In this document: positions 63,401 through 64,000 of the stretch, one piece after another
How positions within the stretch are numbered: position 1 is the first letter of the stretch
Layout: each line of letters opens with the position of its first letter
Source of the DNA: Chitinophaga pinensis
GTDB taxonomy: Bacteria > Bacteroidota > Bacteroidia > Chitinophagales > Chitinophagaceae
Assembly (NCBI GenBank): GCA_945878115.1
Contig: CAMDVD010000012.1
Coordinates: 1 to 64,000, forward strand
Direction: 5' to 3'
Length of the DNA: 64,000 nucleotides
Notes under the pieces: model-generated
The model's input: the letters and a program-made list of their open reading frames with translations, nothing else
Database searches by the model: none
What the model was told of the DNA's origin: nothing
Program-made: the position numbers and the translations under genes

Positions 63401-64000
63401 TATTTGCGCTACATTTTCACTTCCCATCGGCGGTTTCGGCGTATTTGGATTGGCCTTGATTTGATCTTGCAGAAATTTAATTCTCTCTTGATATTCCGCT
63501 TCTGAAATCACTGGAGTGCTTGCCACTGGTGCGTTAACTGGAATGTCAATTGGCTTCTCCTCTTGTTCTGGAACAATTTCCTTTTTTTCCACCTCATGTA
63601 TAGTCGGAGGAATAATATCATTGTTTGTTTGTCGATTCGCATTTGATTTTGCCGAAGGCATTACAGTGGATTTTAATCCTTCTTGTAGAAATTTTATTCG
63701 CTCATAAAAGGATGGCGCCTTGGTTTCAGTAGGCGCTACTTGAATATTTGGAATAATACCGTTACCAAGTGTTCCAGTAGGTGGTATTTGTTCATCACTA
63801 GCTGGCATTGAAATAGGTAAATCATTATCCATCTCTATCTTTTTTGTTTCAGAAATAGGAGCTTGAATGGTGTCCTTCGCCTCATCTGGAAGAAATTCTA
63901 TTCGCTCGTAACAAGTTGCTGGTCGTATTATCTCATTCGGTTCAACTTGCGGAGTCGAATGAATCCCCATATTCATTTCAATATTTGTGTGTGTATTTTC
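60488..64000 (-). CDS. Giant internally repeated single-span membrane protein, 5' end outside the window
   Basis: The frame stays open to the right edge, so the first Met at 63976 (MNMGIHS) may not be the start; 1170 residues are visible. Counting from that Met, about twelve copies of a helical motif, roughly S-x-x-E-[FY]-x-E-[RK]-[IV]-K-x-L-x-x-x-I-K, begin near 22, 89, 159, 232, 298, 371, 443, 514, 591, 663, 729 and 801, a period of 66-77 residues. Spacers are P/N/T/E-rich. Three successive units also carry VVDVEKG (547, 620, 692). A coiled-coil-like stretch (871-940) precedes a single span (964-980); the last 180 residues are basic, S/T/N-rich and low in complexity. No known family recognised. 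Confidence 0.8.
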   Translation of the reverse strand, partial: ENTHTNIEMNMGIHSTPQVEPNEIIRPATCYERIEFLPDEAKDTIQAPISETKKIEMDNDLPISMPASDEQIPPTGTLGNGIIPNIQVAPTETKAPSFYERIKFLQEGLKSTVMPSAKSNANRQTNNDIIPPTIHEVEKKEIVPEQEEKPIDIPVNAPVASTPVISEAEYQERIKFLQDQIKANPNTPKPPMGSENVAQIITPNSNSNLDNRMANSNPIDEIKNEIVPIVAPIPANTISVSEFNERIKLLQDQINANAALSKIPVTNIPDESTGAVPLVQENSKIESALPEAEPEEPILPKEVLTKAEFFESIKHLQEEIKALTSSPVHPPIETEFKHAPSDSKDVEKEKAVTPIAIEKAVTPITIEKADLDEDNSENLSPEEYYKKIKLLHDQISANLTQKDLIIPNTISKVEDTISADNKPEEINIKYKNIEEIENEIVPQPIPQTDKLTPAEFYEKIKLLHEEIKSNAIITPSETKEIKNEDPEFSNSYFEEIKASLIKSKEIGKEINVSVAKNPIENLSPKELFDKVNNKVKKTKVVVEKNNTQKESPIIVVDVEKGITNIYSAKDIEGNIAAGNKGGNKKKVSNENLAVTLEEVSPIEFYGKVKYLNKDLRVKSQSSPSPIIVVDVEKGVSNMYNSDTEYNNGLTDSDHEDAEVFLEANTVTTKSLSPEEIYEKVKNINQEIKITAKPSVTPLLVVDVEKGAGQMFSSETHVPGAMSNQVIGNVPITANAMTQAEFNEQLNLINRAKLANTLLSGQTAHVQSDQTHTNIVQPAHEEKNIVQERPAEVKKEGLTDSQKLAAENLSPAEFYERIKQLSKDKKAQTGSNASEQPKAENVNTVAAPSPVNIPEPVRNEPTRVEEVRSDNLPHATNQEMNSIAVLEEKIRQLQESLKTNNVPPLSKFIGSDLEREVLNTSKMRFEEMNERLLKTEDLLNKVLEMNQNQIQNPNIAAPPPKQSRFKSVLAKLNIVIILLVVLFIGYTWYQSKNKKNTEKLPIQNSEMANTSDSTDAGTTESDTSDMATLNNLNASNTDGNSAENATPAGSTDVQVDNQNANSTGPEQNSGNTETPQNEISTNRENPANEDGRKPSVASSPKQRNTEKSSRAKNVVEAPVRKNTSRANNTPVVSNKNRATETKTATTVIAPKTNVKPNKAPVVAKEVSFGED

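Noticed and set aside
1-64000. tRNA, rRNA, tmRNA or SRP RNA genes
   Set aside because: No tRNA T-arm words or rRNA blocks were recognised while reading. A covariance-model scan would be needed to exclude small RNAs.

Overview
The window is low-GC DNA from a member of the Bacteroidota, probably close to the Chitinophagales/Sphingobacteriales (the rank is inference). The pointers are: several secreted proteins with Por/type IX secretion (T9SS) C-terminal sorting domains; a TonB-dependent receptor of the carboxypeptidase-regulatory type; an exbB-exbD-exbD-tonB operon; the gene order coaX - outer membrane protein - lptC; and the Bacteroidota promoter box TAnnTTTG in front of many genes, often only 4-20 bases from the start codon. 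No rRNA, tRNA, CRISPR array, prophage or intact insertion sequence is visible.

Layout. 1-7.3 kb: ispD, a BaiN-type flavoprotein with a Gre-like factor, a beta-barrel protein, a T9SS cargo, an intact RelE/ParE-type toxin-antitoxin pair and sucC. 7.4-15.8 kb: two polysaccharide-precursor genes (WecA/MraY-like transferase, UDP-sugar dehydrogenase), rpsU-xerC, a metallo-beta-lactamase-fold hydrolase, alanine dehydrogenase, a TerB-like protein and metF. 15.9-31.2 kb: a TonB-dependent receptor, an NmrA-like protein, isoaspartyl peptidase, a secreted nuclease/phosphatase-fold protein, a GH20 hexosaminidase, coaX-OMP-lptC, an SGNH hydrolase with a lipoprotein, and the polyphosphate pair ppk1-ppx. 31.2-41.6 kb: a repeat-rich spacer, the TonB energising operon, small genes, ccmB, two frameshifted T9SS-type genes, a periplasmic thioredoxin, ubiX and a radical SAM/SPASM enzyme. 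41.6-51 kb: a DedA protein, two VapBC-like modules whose toxins are both inactivated by point changes, ffh, rnhA with no ordinary start codon, and a 1.6-kilo-residue TamB-like protein. 51-64 kb: overlapping membrane/periplasmic-binding/GT-C genes, a methylmalonyl-CoA mutase-type catalytic subunit, a LysE-like protein, a COG2509 flavoprotein, recF, an OmpA-like lipoprotein, and a very large internally repeated membrane protein that runs off the right edge.

Most of the window is housekeeping. The best candidate for something undescribed is the right-edge pair: a membrane protein with about twelve 66-77-residue repeats, one membrane span and a basic low-complexity tail, closely followed by an OmpA-like lipoprotein. 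This could be an envelope-spanning structure. Secondary points are the decayed toxins beside intact antitoxins, several dispersed or tandem intergenic repeat families with strong hairpin potential, a structured spacer before ffh, and homopolymer frameshifts in secreted-protein genes.
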